DNA from: an uncultured Hungatella sp.
GTDB lineage: Bacteria > Bacillota > Clostridia > Lachnospirales > Lachnospiraceae
DNA: 54,777 nucleotides
Assembly (NCBI GenBank): GCA_910585645.1
Contig: CAJUFP010000017.1
Location: 1-54,777 of the forward strand
Reading direction: 5' to 3'
This document shows, one piece after another, positions 23,648 to 31,886 of this stretch. The position numbers and the translations under genes are program-made. Every line of letters begins with the position of its first letter. Positions within the stretch are counted from its first letter, which is position 1. Below the pieces are notes generated by a model, which worked only from the letters and a program-made list of their open reading frames with translations, was not told the DNA's origin and made no database searches.

Positions 23648-25135
23648 ATGAATTTATTATATCAGAGTACCCGGGGCGGGGAGAAGGATGTGACTGCTTC
23701 CCAGGCGATCTTAAAGGGGCTGGCCTGTGACGGAGGCCTGTTTATGCCCACGGGGATCCCGAAGCTGGATCTGACCATGAAAGAGCTGGCAGGCAGATCC
23801 TATCAGGAGACAGCCTATGAGGTGATGAAGCTGTTTTTGACGGACTTTTCAGAGGAAGAGTTAAAAAGCTGTATTGCCTGCGCCTATGACCAGAAATTTG
23901 ACACAGAGGTGATCGCGCCTCTGGTAAAGGCGGACGGAGCTTACTATCTGGAGCTGTTCCACGGCAGCACCATCGCGTTTAAGGATATGGCGCTGTCCAT
24001 CCTGCCCCACCTGATGACCACAGCGGCCAAAAAGAATCATGTGGATCAGGAGATCGTGATTCTCACCGCCACCTCCGGGGACACGGGAAAGGCGGCTATG
24101 GCGGGATTTGCCGATGTGCCGGGTACCAGGATCATCGTATTTTACCCCAAAGACGGCGTCAGCAGAGTCCAGGAGCTGCAGATGGTGACCCAGAAAGGGG
24201 ATAATACCGCCGTAGTGGCTATCCACGGCAATTTTGACGATGCCCAGACCGGAGTGAAGAAGCTTTTTTCGGACAAGGAGTTTGGGAGCGAACTGGCAGA
24301 CAAGGGGTTTGTGTTCTCCTCAGCTAATTCTATCAACATTGGCAGGCTGATCCCTCAGGTCGTCTATTATGTATATGCCTATGGACAGCTTTTAAGCAAC
24401 GGGGAGATTGCCGATGGGGAGAAGATCCATGTAACGGTTCCCACAGGGAACTTTGGCAACATCCTGGCAGCTTACTTTGCAAAGCAGATGGGCGTGCCTA
24501 TTGACAAACTGCTTTGCGCGTCCAATGACAATAAGGTCCTGTACGATTTCTTCGCCACGGGAACCTATGACAAAAAGAGGGAGTTTCTGCTGACCATCTC
24601 TCCTTCCATGGATATTCTGATCTCCAGTAATTTAGAGAGGCTGATCTACTTAAGCGCAGACTGCAGCTGTGAGAAGACGGCGCAGATGATGGCTTCCCTG
24701 GCTGAGAGCGGTGTCTACACGGTCAGTGAGGACATGAGACAGCGGATGGCGGATTTTGTAGGCGGCTTTGCGGACCAGCAGCAGGATAAGGATGCCATCA
24801 GGCGGGTTTATGAGGACACCGGTTACGTGATGGACACCCACACAGGGGTTGCCTGCGCGGTGTACCAAAACTACAGGGCAGCGTCAGGGGATGAGACGAA
24901 GACGGTCATTGCCTCCACTGCCAGCCCCTACAAGTTTTCCAGGAGCGTGATGGAAGCCATAGAGGGGGGAGACCTGCCGGAAGATGAATTTCAGGTGATC
25001 GACCGGCTTCGGGAGATTTCCGGGGTGGAGATTCCCAGGGCGGTGGAGGAGATCCGCTTTGCTCCCATACGCCATACCAGGACATGCAGGATTGACGACA
25101 TGCAAAAGACAGTGGCGGAAATTTTAGGATTATAA
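23648..25135 (+). CDS. thrC: threonine synthase
   Basis: PLP enzyme converting O-phosphohomoserine to threonine and phosphate, the last step of threonine synthesis in the cytoplasm. I set the start at ATG 23648 (MNLLYQSTRGG), which matches the family N-terminus and has GGAAAGG upstream; an in-frame ATG at 23630 has a ribosome site too close to be useful. The protein is 495 residues, typical of the longer fungal/clostridial-type class. Landmarks are K112 in HGSTIAFKDMA (Schiff base with PLP), TATSGDTGKAA, the FVFSSANSINIGRL loop and VTVPTGNFGN (phosphate-binding glycines). No other threonine-pathway gene is adjacent. Confidence 0.96.
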   Translation: MNLLYQSTRGGEKDVTASQAILKGLACDGGLFMPTGIPKLDLTMKELAGRSYQETAYEVMKLFLTDFSEEELKSCIACAYDQKFDTEVIAPLVKADGAYYLELFHGSTIAFKDMALSILPHLMTTAAKKNHVDQEIVILTATSGDTGKAAMAGFADVPGTRIIVFYPKDGVSRVQELQMVTQKGDNTAVVAIHGNFDDAQTGVKKLFSDKEFGSELADKGFVFSSANSINIGRLIPQVVYYVYAYGQLLSNGEIADGEKIHVTVPTGNFGNILAAYFAKQMGVPIDKLLCASNDNKVLYDFFATGTYDKKREFLLTISPSMDILISSNLERLIYLSADCSCEKTAQMMASLAESGVYTVSEDMRQRMADFVGGFADQQQDKDAIRRVYEDTGYVMDTHTGVACAVYQNYRAASGDETKTVIASTASPYKFSRSVMEAIEGGDLPEDEFQVIDRLREISGVEIPRAVEEIRFAPIRHTRTCRIDDMQKTVAEILGL

Positions 25136-25148
25136 TCTCTAAATTATC

Positions 25149-25177
25149 TTTTCAAATCTTACAGAATGTTGTATACT
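25149..25177 (+). promoter_or_regulatory. promoter of fba
   Basis: TTTTCA (25149-25154), 17 bases, TATACT (25172-25177). The -10 is strong and the -35 matches at four of six positions. The following leader to the ATG is about 60 bases. Confidence 0.5.
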
Positions 25178-25240
25178 TAGAACAAATGCAGGCTTTGCCG
25201 GCAGAGGAAGTACATTTATAAGAGATGGAGGGTTTTGATT

Positions 25241-26104
25241 ATGTTAGTATCAGCAAGAGACATGCTTGAAAAAGCGAGAGAAGGCAAGTATGCCGTAGGC
25301 CAGTTCAACATCAACAACCTGGAGTGGACCAAATCTATTCTGCTGACCGCGCAGGAGTTAAAGTCCCCTGTGATCCTGGGCGTGTCCGAGGGCGCAGGCA
25401 AGTACATGACAGGTTATAAGACGGTTGTGGGCATGGTGAACGGGATGCTTGAGGAGCTGAATATCACGGTTCCCGTTGCGCTTCACCTGGACCATGGCAG
25501 CTATGACGGATGCTTAAAGTGTATCGAGGCAGGCTTCTCCTCCGTTATGTTCGACGGCTCTCACTATCCCATCGAGGAGAATGTAGCGAAGACCACAGAG
25601 CTGGTTAAGATCTGTAAGGACAAGGGACTTTCCCTGGAGGCAGAGGTTGGCTCCATCGGCGGCGAGGAGGACGGCGTCGTTGGCGCGGGCGAGTGCGCGG
25701 ATCCTGACGAGTGCAAGGCCATCGCTGATCTGGGTATTGATTTCCTGGCAGCAGGCATCGGCAACATCCACGGCAAATATCCGGCAAACTGGGCAGGCTT
25801 AAGCTTCGAGACTCTGGCGGCAGTGAAAGAGAAAGTGGGCGATATGCCTCTGGTACTTCACGGCGGCACAGGTATCCCGGCAGATATGATCAAGAAGGCT
25901 ATCAGCCTTGGCGTTGCCAAGATCAACGTAAATACAGAGTGCCAGCTGGCATTTGCGGAAGCTACCCGCAAGTACATCGAGGATGGCAAGGATCAGCAGG
26001 GCAAGGGATTTGACCCGAGAAAGCTTCTTGCGCCGGGCGCGGAGGCGATCAAGGCTACCGTGAAAGAGAAGATGGAGCTGTTTGGTTCCGTAGGAAAGGC
26101 GTAA
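25241..26104 (+). CDS. fba: class II fructose-1,6-bisphosphate aldolase
   Basis: Zinc-dependent glycolytic/gluconeogenic enzyme that cleaves fructose-1,6-bisphosphate into dihydroxyacetone phosphate and glyceraldehyde-3-phosphate. Of 287 residues, the start MLVSARDMLEKAREGKYAVG is typical, and GGAGGG lies 8 bases before ATG 25241; a TTG two codons upstream is unlikely. Active-site motifs are VALHLDHGSYDG (catalytic Asp and zinc His), GAGNIHGKYP-like GIGNIHGKYP and LVLHGGTGIP (zinc His), and KINVNTECQ (phosphate binding). Tagatose-bisphosphate aldolases share most of these motifs, but nothing nearby points to that pathway. It has its own promoter and terminator, and biased codon use suggests high expression. 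Confidence 0.93.
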   Translation: MLVSARDMLEKAREGKYAVGQFNINNLEWTKSILLTAQELKSPVILGVSEGAGKYMTGYKTVVGMVNGMLEELNITVPVALHLDHGSYDGCLKCIEAGFSSVMFDGSHYPIEENVAKTTELVKICKDKGLSLEAEVGSIGGEEDGVVGAGECADPDECKAIADLGIDFLAAGIGNIHGKYPANWAGLSFETLAAVKEKVGDMPLVLHGGTGIPADMIKKAISLGVAKINVNTECQLAFAEATRKYIEDGKDQQGKGFDPRKLLAPGAEAIKATVKEKMELFGSVGKA

Positions 26105-26133
26105 GCTGTATCTTATCTAAAAGAAAGAACGAC

Positions 26134-26168
26134 GGCGTTCTCCTGGTTCTAAGGAGGACGCCATTTTT
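26134..26168 (+). terminator. intrinsic terminator of fba
   Basis: GGCGTTCTCCT (26134-26144) pairs with AGGAGGACGCC (26152-26162), with one G-U pair, followed by ATTTTT. Confidence 0.85.
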
Positions 26169-26197
26169 CATAAAACTGGTTCATGGAGGATAGGGCC

Positions 26198-26227
26198 ATG
26201 AAAAAGGAGAGGATGGAGAAAACGTGA
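26198..26227 (+). CDS. 9-residue leader ORF overlapping the glutamine synthetase start
   Basis: ATG 26198 has a good ribosome site (GGAGGA, 26185-26190, 7 bases away) and encodes MKKERMEKT, ending in TGA at 26225-26227. The stop overlaps the GTG start of the synthetase (26224-26226), the classic layout for translational coupling. The main gene's own ribosome site lies inside this ORF. There is no run of one regulatory amino acid, so classical attenuation is not indicated. It could be accidental. Confidence 0.35.
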   Translation: MKKERMEKT

Positions 26228-28347
26228 GCGAGAATGTGAATGTTGTGGAACTTTTTGGCAAAAATGTGTTCAATGAGACGGTTATGAGGGATTACCTTCC
26301 CAAGGGCGTCTTTAAGAAATTGAAAAAGACCATTGAGGACGGCGCGGAGCTGGACCCGTCCATTGCGGACGCGGTGGCTCATGCCATGAAGGACTGGGCG
26401 ATTGACAGAGGGGCAACCCACTATACACACTGGTTTCAGCCCTTGACAGGGGTTACGGCGGAAAAGCATGATTCTTTTATCTCCGCTCCGGATTCGGAGG
26501 GCAAGGTGATCATGGAATTTTCCGGAAAGGAACTGGTCAAGGGAGAGCCGGACGCGTCCTCCTTTCCGTCAGGCGGTCTTAGGGCCACGTTTGAGGCCAG
26601 GGGTTACACGGTTTGGGACTGCACTTCGCCGGCTTTTTTGAGGGAGGATACTCTGGGGGTAACGCTGTGCATTCCCACGGCATTCTGCTCCTACACAGGG
26701 GAGGCCCTGGACCAGAAAACGCCTCTTCTGCGCTCCATGCAGGCCATCAACGCCCAGTCTCTGCGGATCTTAAGGCTGTTCGGCAACACCACCGCGAAAA
26801 GAGTCGTCCCCTCTGTGGGACCGGAGCAGGAATATTTTCTGGTTGACCGGGCCAAATATCTCCAGAGAAAGGACCTGATCTACGCGGGGCGCACCCTGTT
26901 CGGCGCCAGACCTCCCAAGGGTCAGGAGCTGGAAGACCACTATTTCGGCGCCATCCGGGAGCGGGTCGGAGGCTTTATGAAGGAGGTAAACCAGGAACTG
27001 TGGAAGCTGGGAGTCACCTCCAAGACTCAGCACAACGAGGCGGCCCCGGCCCAGCACGAGCTTGCGCCGATCTATGACCAGGTAAACCTGGCGGTGGACC
27101 ACAACCAGATGGTGATGGAGACTTTAAAGAAGGTGGCAGGCCGCCACGGCATGATGTGTCTTCTCCACGAAAAACCTTTTGCCGGGGTAAACGGTTCCGG
27201 AAAGCACAACAACTGGTCCCTGGTTTCCGACGACGGGATCAATTTGTTAAATCCCGGGGAGACCCCCCACGAGAATATCCAGTTCCTTTTGGTGCTGGGG
27301 TGTATCATGAAAGCGGTAAAGACCCATGCGGATCTTCTGCGGGAATCTGCCTCCGATGTGGGCAACGACCACAGGCTGGGAGCCGACGAGGCGCCGCCTG
27401 CCATTATCTCCATCTTTGTGGGGGAGCAGCTGGAGGATGTGATCGATCAGCTGTGCAGCACTGGGGAGGCGACCCACTCCAAGACCGGCGGAAAGCTGAT
27501 GACCGGCATCGCTACCCTGCCGGATCTGGACAAAGACGCCACGGACAGAAACCGGACGTCCCCCTTTGCCTTTACGGGCAACAAGTTTGAGTTCCGCATG
27601 GTAGGGTCCTCGGATTCCGTGGCCCCGCCTAATGTGGTGCTGAACACCATTGTGGCAGAGGCCTTCAAGGAGGCGGCAGATGAGCTGGAGAAGGCGGAAG
27701 ATTTTGAGTCCGCGGTCCATGACATGATCAAGAGTCTTCTGGCAGATAATCAGAAGATCATCTTTAATGGCAACGGATACTCTCAGGCCTGGGTGGAGGA
27801 GGCCAAGCGGCGGGGACTTCCCAATTTTCCTTCCATGGTGGACGCCATCCCTGCCCTGACTACAGAGAAGGCAGTGAGGCTGTATGAGACTTTCGGCGTG
27901 TTTACCAGGGCGGAGCTGATGTCTCGGGCGGAGGTGGAGTACGACGCCTACGGAAAAGCCATAAACATCGAAGCCAGGACCATGATCGATATGGCAGGCA
28001 AGCAGATCATCCCCGCAGTCATCCGATACACCACCCAGCTGGCCGGATCCATCAACGCCGTAAAGGCGGCCTGCCCCGACGGCATGGCGGATGTTACCGC
28101 CCAGACGCGGCTTTTGGTGGAGACATCGTCCCTGCTGTCAGATATGAAGACCGCTCTGTCCTCTCTGGAGACTCTGACCGCTGAGTGCGGCGCCATAGAG
28201 GATGCCTGCGCGCGGGCTCACGCCTATCACGATAAGGTGGTCCCTGTCATGGAAGCGTTAAGAACTCCCGCGGACAGGCTGGAGATGATCGTAGATAAAG
28301 AATTGTGGCCCTTCCCCAGCTATGGAGATCTGATCTTTGAGGTGTAG
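26224..28347 (+). CDS. glnN: type III glutamine synthetase
   Basis: Cytoplasmic enzyme forming glutamine from glutamate, ammonia and ATP. It is 707 residues, the length of the GSIII class (about 700) and not GSI (about 450). The GTG start at 26224 is followed by SENVNVVELFGKNVFNE and MRDYLPKGVFKKL, characteristic of GSIII. Core motifs include ATHYTHWFQPLTG, VGPEQEYFLVD (metal-binding Glu), KTQHNEAAPAQHELAPIY, HEKPFAGVNGSGKHNNWS and GADEAPPAIISIFVG. The C-terminus is the GSIII helical extension (SLETLTAECGAIEDA). It stands alone between a terminator and a convergent luxS; no GlnR or PII gene is adjacent. Its start overlaps a small leader ORF. Confidence 0.97.
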   Translation: MSENVNVVELFGKNVFNETVMRDYLPKGVFKKLKKTIEDGAELDPSIADAVAHAMKDWAIDRGATHYTHWFQPLTGVTAEKHDSFISAPDSEGKVIMEFSGKELVKGEPDASSFPSGGLRATFEARGYTVWDCTSPAFLREDTLGVTLCIPTAFCSYTGEALDQKTPLLRSMQAINAQSLRILRLFGNTTAKRVVPSVGPEQEYFLVDRAKYLQRKDLIYAGRTLFGARPPKGQELEDHYFGAIRERVGGFMKEVNQELWKLGVTSKTQHNEAAPAQHELAPIYDQVNLAVDHNQMVMETLKKVAGRHGMMCLLHEKPFAGVNGSGKHNNWSLVSDDGINLLNPGETPHENIQFLLVLGCIMKAVKTHADLLRESASDVGNDHRLGADEAPPAIISIFVGEQLEDVIDQLCSTGEATHSKTGGKLMTGIATLPDLDKDATDRNRTSPFAFTGNKFEFRMVGSSDSVAPPNVVLNTIVAEAFKEAADELEKAEDFESAVHDMIKSLLADNQKIIFNGNGYSQAWVEEAKRRGLPNFPSMVDAIPALTTEKAVRLYETFGVFTRAELMSRAEVEYDAYGKAINIEARTMIDMAGKQIIPAVIRYTTQLAGSINAVKAACPDGMADVTAQTRLLVETSSLLSDMKTALSSLETLTAECGAIEDACARAHAYHDKVVPVMEALRTPADRLEMIVDKELWPFPSYGDLIFEV

Positions 28348-28373
28348 AACCAAAAAAGGGCTGTTTGTAACAA

Positions 28374-28422
28374 GGCTGGCGCAAAATCCGGAGCTTGTGG
28401 GATCCGGCATTTTGCGTCAGCC
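28374..28422. terminator. bidirectional hairpin between glnN and luxS
   Basis: Bases 28374-28391 pair with 28404-28422 with one mismatch and one bulge. No T-run follows directly on the plus strand; on the minus strand a T-run (CCCTTTTTTGG) comes about 20 bases later. Position between convergent genes argues for a terminator of weak or factor-assisted type. Confidence 0.5.
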
Positions 28423-28476
28423 TTAAACGTTGCGGTGATTCTTTCACTGTCTGTGACTAGACAAGGAAAACGATCA

Positions 28477-28959
28477 TCAGTCAGCCGGATATACCAGCCT
28501 TTCGTCAGTGATCCCCTCAAGAACCTCTTTCAGATACTTATCTGCCAAAAACTTTGTCATGGGCAGATTCATGTCCAGATAATTCCCGCAGTCTTTTGGA
28601 GCCGCTCCAGGCACATCCCCCTGAAAATCCCGCATAAACGTAAACATCCGCGTCATAAGAGGAACGATATCCCGGGATTCGTAGTCCCCTGACAGAAGCA
28701 GATAGAATCCCGTCCGGCAGCCCATAGGGCCAAAGTAGAGCACCCGATCCTTAAATTCAGGGTCATTTCTCAAAAAAGTAGCCCCCAGATGCTCCATGGT
28801 GTGTACCTCAGCGGTGTTCATCACCGGCTCGAAATTAGGGCGGGTCATGCGGATGTCAAAGGTGGTCACCACAGCGTGGCCGGCATGGTCTTTCCGCGAC
28901 ACGTACACGCCGGGAAGAAGGCGCAGATGGTCAATGGTAAAGCTTGTGATCTTTTCCAT
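28477..28959 (-). CDS. luxS: S-ribosylhomocysteine lyase
   Basis: Cytoplasmic metalloenzyme of the activated methyl cycle that splits S-ribosylhomocysteine to homocysteine and DPD, the precursor of autoinducer-2. The 160 residues fit the family. Metal ligands are visible in HTMEH (H53, H57) and APKDCGNY (C124); the catalytic cysteine is C81 in GPMGCRTGFYL. The N-terminus (ITSFTIDHLRLLPGVYVSRKD) is typical. AAAAAGGAGA precedes ATG 28959. It is transcribed alone from a promoter divergent to the P-type ATPase; no mtnN or cysteine/methionine gene is adjacent. Confidence 0.98.
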   Translation of the reverse strand: MEKITSFTIDHLRLLPGVYVSRKDHAGHAVVTTFDIRMTRPNFEPVMNTAEVHTMEHLGATFLRNDPEFKDRVLYFGPMGCRTGFYLLLSGDYESRDIVPLMTRMFTFMRDFQGDVPGAAPKDCGNYLDMNLPMTKFLADKYLKEVLEGITDERLVYPAD

Positions 28960-28989
28960 AGTAATCTCCTTTTTCTAAAAGATAACCTA

Positions 28990-29018
28990 AGTATAGCGAA
29001 AAACAGTGGAAAATACAA
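28990..29018 (-). promoter_or_regulatory. promoter of luxS
   Basis: On the minus strand TTGTAT (29018-29013), 17 bases, TATACT (28995-28990), about 30 bases before the luxS start. Confidence 0.6.
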
Positions 29019-29077
29019 GGCAGTGGTCTTTCTTTTTTGTTCCCGCATAAACATGGAAAAAGAAAGGAGCATTTGGC

Positions 29078-31702
29078 ATGAAGGATTGGTATCAATGCAC
29101 AGGAAAAGAGACGCTGGACCTGCTTGAAACCGGGGAGCAGGGGCTGACAGAGAAACAGGCGCAAAAGAGAGAAAAACAGTATGGGCCGAATGTTCTGAGA
29201 GAGTCCGGCAGAAAACCGGTCTGGAGAGTATTTCTGGAGCAATTTCAGGACCTTTTGGTCATGATCCTCATAGGCGCTGCGGTGATCTCCATGATGACAG
29301 GCAGTCCGGAAAGTACAGTGGTCATCTTTGCGGTCATAATTTTGAACGCGGTTCTTGGCACCATACAGCATGAAAAGGCCAGAAAGTCTCTGGAAAGTCT
29401 GAAATCCCTGTCCTCGCCTATGGCTGTGGTTATGAGGGACGGCGTGAAAGTGCAGATTCCCTCAAAGGATGTGGCGCCGGGGGATATCCTGTACCTGGAA
29501 AGCGGCGATCTGGTGGTGGCTGACGGCAGGGTTTTGGAGAGCGTGGCCCTGCAGATCAATGAGAGTTCTCTGACAGGGGAATCGGACGCCGTTCTAAAAC
29601 AGACCCGGCCTCTGCTGGCTTCGTGTACCCTGGCAGACCGGGACAACATGGTTTACAGCGGATCTCTGGTGACTGGCGGCAGGGGCGTTGTGGTGGTGAC
29701 GGAGACGGGAATGGAGACGGAGATTGGACGGATCGCTTCCATGATGAGTACCGCCCAGGAGAAGAAAACGCCTCTCCAGGTCAGTCTGGATCAGTTCGGA
29801 AGCAGGCTGGCAGCCGCCATTATGGTAATCTGCCTTATTGTATTTGTGCTGAGCATGTACAGAGGCATGGCCATGCTGGATTCCCTGATGTTTGCCGTGG
29901 CCCTGGCAGTGGCGGCCATCCCCGAGGCTCTTGGATCCATCGTAACCATTGTCCAGGCTATGGGCACCCAGAAGATGGCAAAGGAGCAGGCCATTATCAA
30001 GGATCTAAAAGCCGTGGAGAGCCTTGGCTGTGTGTCGGTCATCTGCACGGATAAGACCGGGACCCTGACCCAGAACCGCATGACTGTGGAGCAGGTGGGG
30101 TTAAACGGAAAACTGCTAAGGCCCGAACAGCTGGAAAAGGCCAATGAGCAGCACCGCCTTTTTCTTCAGATCTGCTGTCTGGCCAATGACGCGGATATAA
30201 GAAACGGACAGGAGACAGGCGACGCCACGGAGCTGGCGCTGCTTCACCTGGCAGAGCGGAGCAGCATGTCGGTAAAGGAGGCCAGAAGACGGTTTCCCAG
30301 AAGCCGGGAGATTCCCTTTGACTCCGAAAGAAAGATCATGAGTACCATCCATGATCTTCCCCAGGGAGAGACGCTCATGGTAAAGGGGGCAATGGATATC
30401 CTGCTGGAGCGCAGCATTTACATAGACCATCAGGGAGATATACGGCCCCTGACGTTTGGGGACAGGCGGCAGCTTATGAAGCTTCACGATATCTGTTCCC
30501 GCCAGGGGCTGCGCGTCCTGGCATTTGCCTACAGGCCCTTAAAGGGAAACGTCTCCTCCTGGGGAGCGAAAAAGCTGGAGCGGGATCTGGTGTTTTTGGG
30601 GCTGGCTGCCATGATGGACCCGCCCCGCCCGGAGACAAAGCAGGCTGTCATGGACGCCAGGAGGGCGGGGATAAAGCCGGTGATGATCACCGGGGATCAC
30701 AAGGTAACAGCCATGTCCATAGCCAGGCAGATCGGGATCATGAGGGAAGGGGAGGAGGCTGTCTCCGGTTCTCAGCTAGACAGCATGGACAACAGGGAGC
30801 TGTCAGAGCGGATCGGCAGGATCAGCGTGTATGCCAGGGTCTCCCCGGAGCACAAGCTAAGGATCGTAAAGGCGTGGCAGGATAAGGGACGGATCGTGGC
30901 CATGACAGGGGACGGAGTCAACGACGCCCCGGCTTTAAAACAGGCGGATATCGGCGTGGCTATGGGGCAGACAGGAACCGAGGTGTCTAAGGACGCGGCC
31001 TCCATGATCCTGGCGGACGATCATTTTGCCACCATCATAAAGGCTGTGTCCAACGGCAGAAACGTGTACAGAAATATCCGCAATGCCATAGAGTTTCTGC
31101 TGTCAGGCAACATGGCAGGGATCTTCTGCGTCCTTTACACCACCCTTATGTCCATGCCGCTGCCCTTTGCCCCGGTCCACCTGTTGTTTATCAACCTTTT
31201 GACCGACTCTCTGCCCGCCATAGCCATTGGCATGGAACAGCCGGAAGGGGAGCTGTTAGACCAGCCGCCCAGAGATCCGGGGCAGGGGATCTTGACAAGG
31301 CGGTTTCTCAGAGACATTCTGATTCAGGGCGGATTGATCGCGGTATGCACCATGTACGCGTACCAAACCGGCCTGCGCCAGGGCGATGCTGCCATAGCCA
31401 GCACCATGGCTTTTGCGTCCCTGACTGTGGCAAGGCTGTTTCACGGATTTAACTGCCGCAGCAGCCATTCCATCTTCCGTCTTGGGCTTACCAGCAATCT
31501 CTACACGGTGATGGCCTTTGAGGCCGGAGTGCTCCTTATGGGCGGAGTGCTGTTTGTCCCGGCGCTTCAGCGGCTGTTTGCCGTCTCGGATTTAAGCATG
31601 GGACAGCTGGCAGTGGTGGGAGCCTGCGCGTTTCTTCCAACCGTGGTCCTGCAGGGGTGGAAAGTGCTCAGGGAGATGCGGAGGAAGATAGCGGGAAGTT
31701 AG
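29078..31702 (+). CDS. cation-transporting P-type ATPase, calcium (P2A)-like
   Basis: Membrane pump of 874 residues. ATG 29078 follows AAAGGAGC. Domains in order are an N-terminal cation-ATPase domain (GLTEKQAQKREKQYGPNVL), TM1-2, the actuator domain with SSLTGESDAV, TM3-4 with AAIPEALGSIVTIV, the phosphorylation site ICTDKTGTLTQNRM (D325), a nucleotide-binding domain with KGAMDIL, the hinge MTGDGVNDAPALKQADIG and a C-terminal cation-ATPase domain (ILTRRFLRDILIQGG). This is the layout of bacterial SERCA/PMCA-like Ca2+ pumps. The TM4 motif PEAL replaces the PEGL typical of Ca2+ pumps, so Ca2+ is likely but another cation is possible. It reads divergently from luxS and no accessory gene is present. 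Confidence 0.92.
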   Translation: MKDWYQCTGKETLDLLETGEQGLTEKQAQKREKQYGPNVLRESGRKPVWRVFLEQFQDLLVMILIGAAVISMMTGSPESTVVIFAVIILNAVLGTIQHEKARKSLESLKSLSSPMAVVMRDGVKVQIPSKDVAPGDILYLESGDLVVADGRVLESVALQINESSLTGESDAVLKQTRPLLASCTLADRDNMVYSGSLVTGGRGVVVVTETGMETEIGRIASMMSTAQEKKTPLQVSLDQFGSRLAAAIMVICLIVFVLSMYRGMAMLDSLMFAVALAVAAIPEALGSIVTIVQAMGTQKMAKEQAIIKDLKAVESLGCVSVICTDKTGTLTQNRMTVEQVGLNGKLLRPEQLEKANEQHRLFLQICCLANDADIRNGQETGDATELALLHLAERSSMSVKEARRRFPRSREIPFDSERKIMSTIHDLPQGETLMVKGAMDILLERSIYIDHQGDIRPLTFGDRRQLMKLHDICSRQGLRVLAFAYRPLKGNVSSWGAKKLERDLVFLGLAAMMDPPRPETKQAVMDARRAGIKPVMITGDHKVTAMSIARQIGIMREGEEAVSGSQLDSMDNRELSERIGRISVYARVSPEHKLRIVKAWQDKGRIVAMTGDGVNDAPALKQADIGVAMGQTGTEVSKDAASMILADDHFATIIKAVSNGRNVYRNIRNAIEFLLSGNMAGIFCVLYTTLMSMPLPFAPVHLLFINLLTDSLPAIAIGMEQPEGELLDQPPRDPGQGILTRRFLRDILIQGGLIAVCTMYAYQTGLRQGDAAIASTMAFASLTVARLFHGFNCRSSHSIFRLGLTSNLYTVMAFEAGVLLMGGVLFVPALQRLFAVSDLSMGQLAVVGACAFLPTVVLQGWKVLREMRRKIAGS

Positions 31703-31734
31703 GGTTACAGTTCACGGGGCGGGGAAAATAGCAG

Positions 31735-31763
31735 TTGCATTTGCAGGAAAAATATGTTACGCT
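31735..31763 (+). promoter_or_regulatory. promoter of glpK
   Basis: TTGCAT (31735-31740), 17 bases, TACGCT (31758-31763). GTTGCATT (31734-31741) and AATGCAAC (31765-31772) are an exact 8-bp inverted repeat bracketing the promoter, so a protein operator is possible in addition to the RNA leader. Confidence 0.5.
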
Positions 31764-31780
31764 TAATGCAACGTTGCCGA

Positions 31781-31839
31781 GAGAGAACAGAGTGGGGAGT
31801 TGGTACGGAAAGTCCGTATGATTCTCTGCTCTTTTTTCG
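31781..31839 (+). promoter_or_regulatory. glpK leader terminator/antiterminator, putative GlpP target
   Basis: AGAGAA (31782-31787) can pair with TTCTCT (31822-31827), while GAACAGAG (31785-31792) can pair with CTCTGCTC (31824-31831) with one mismatch. A perfect inner hairpin TACGGA-AAG-TCCGTA lies at 31804-31818. A T-run follows at 31832-31837, about 50 bases before glpK. Two exclusive pairings ending in a T-run are the expected form of a transcription antitermination site. GlpP controls glp leaders in Bacillus, and a glpP gene is present at 45458. The mgtC-glpAB leader at 33474 has the same plan. Confidence 0.65.
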
Positions 31840-31886
31840 TACCAGTCTTTGGGAATATACTTATCACAGTTGGAGGAGGAATTTCA

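Noticed and set aside
31800..31886. N-terminal extension of glycerol kinase
   Set aside because: It crosses the leader hairpin and T-run and has no ribosome site, while ATG 31887 has GGAGGAGGA.
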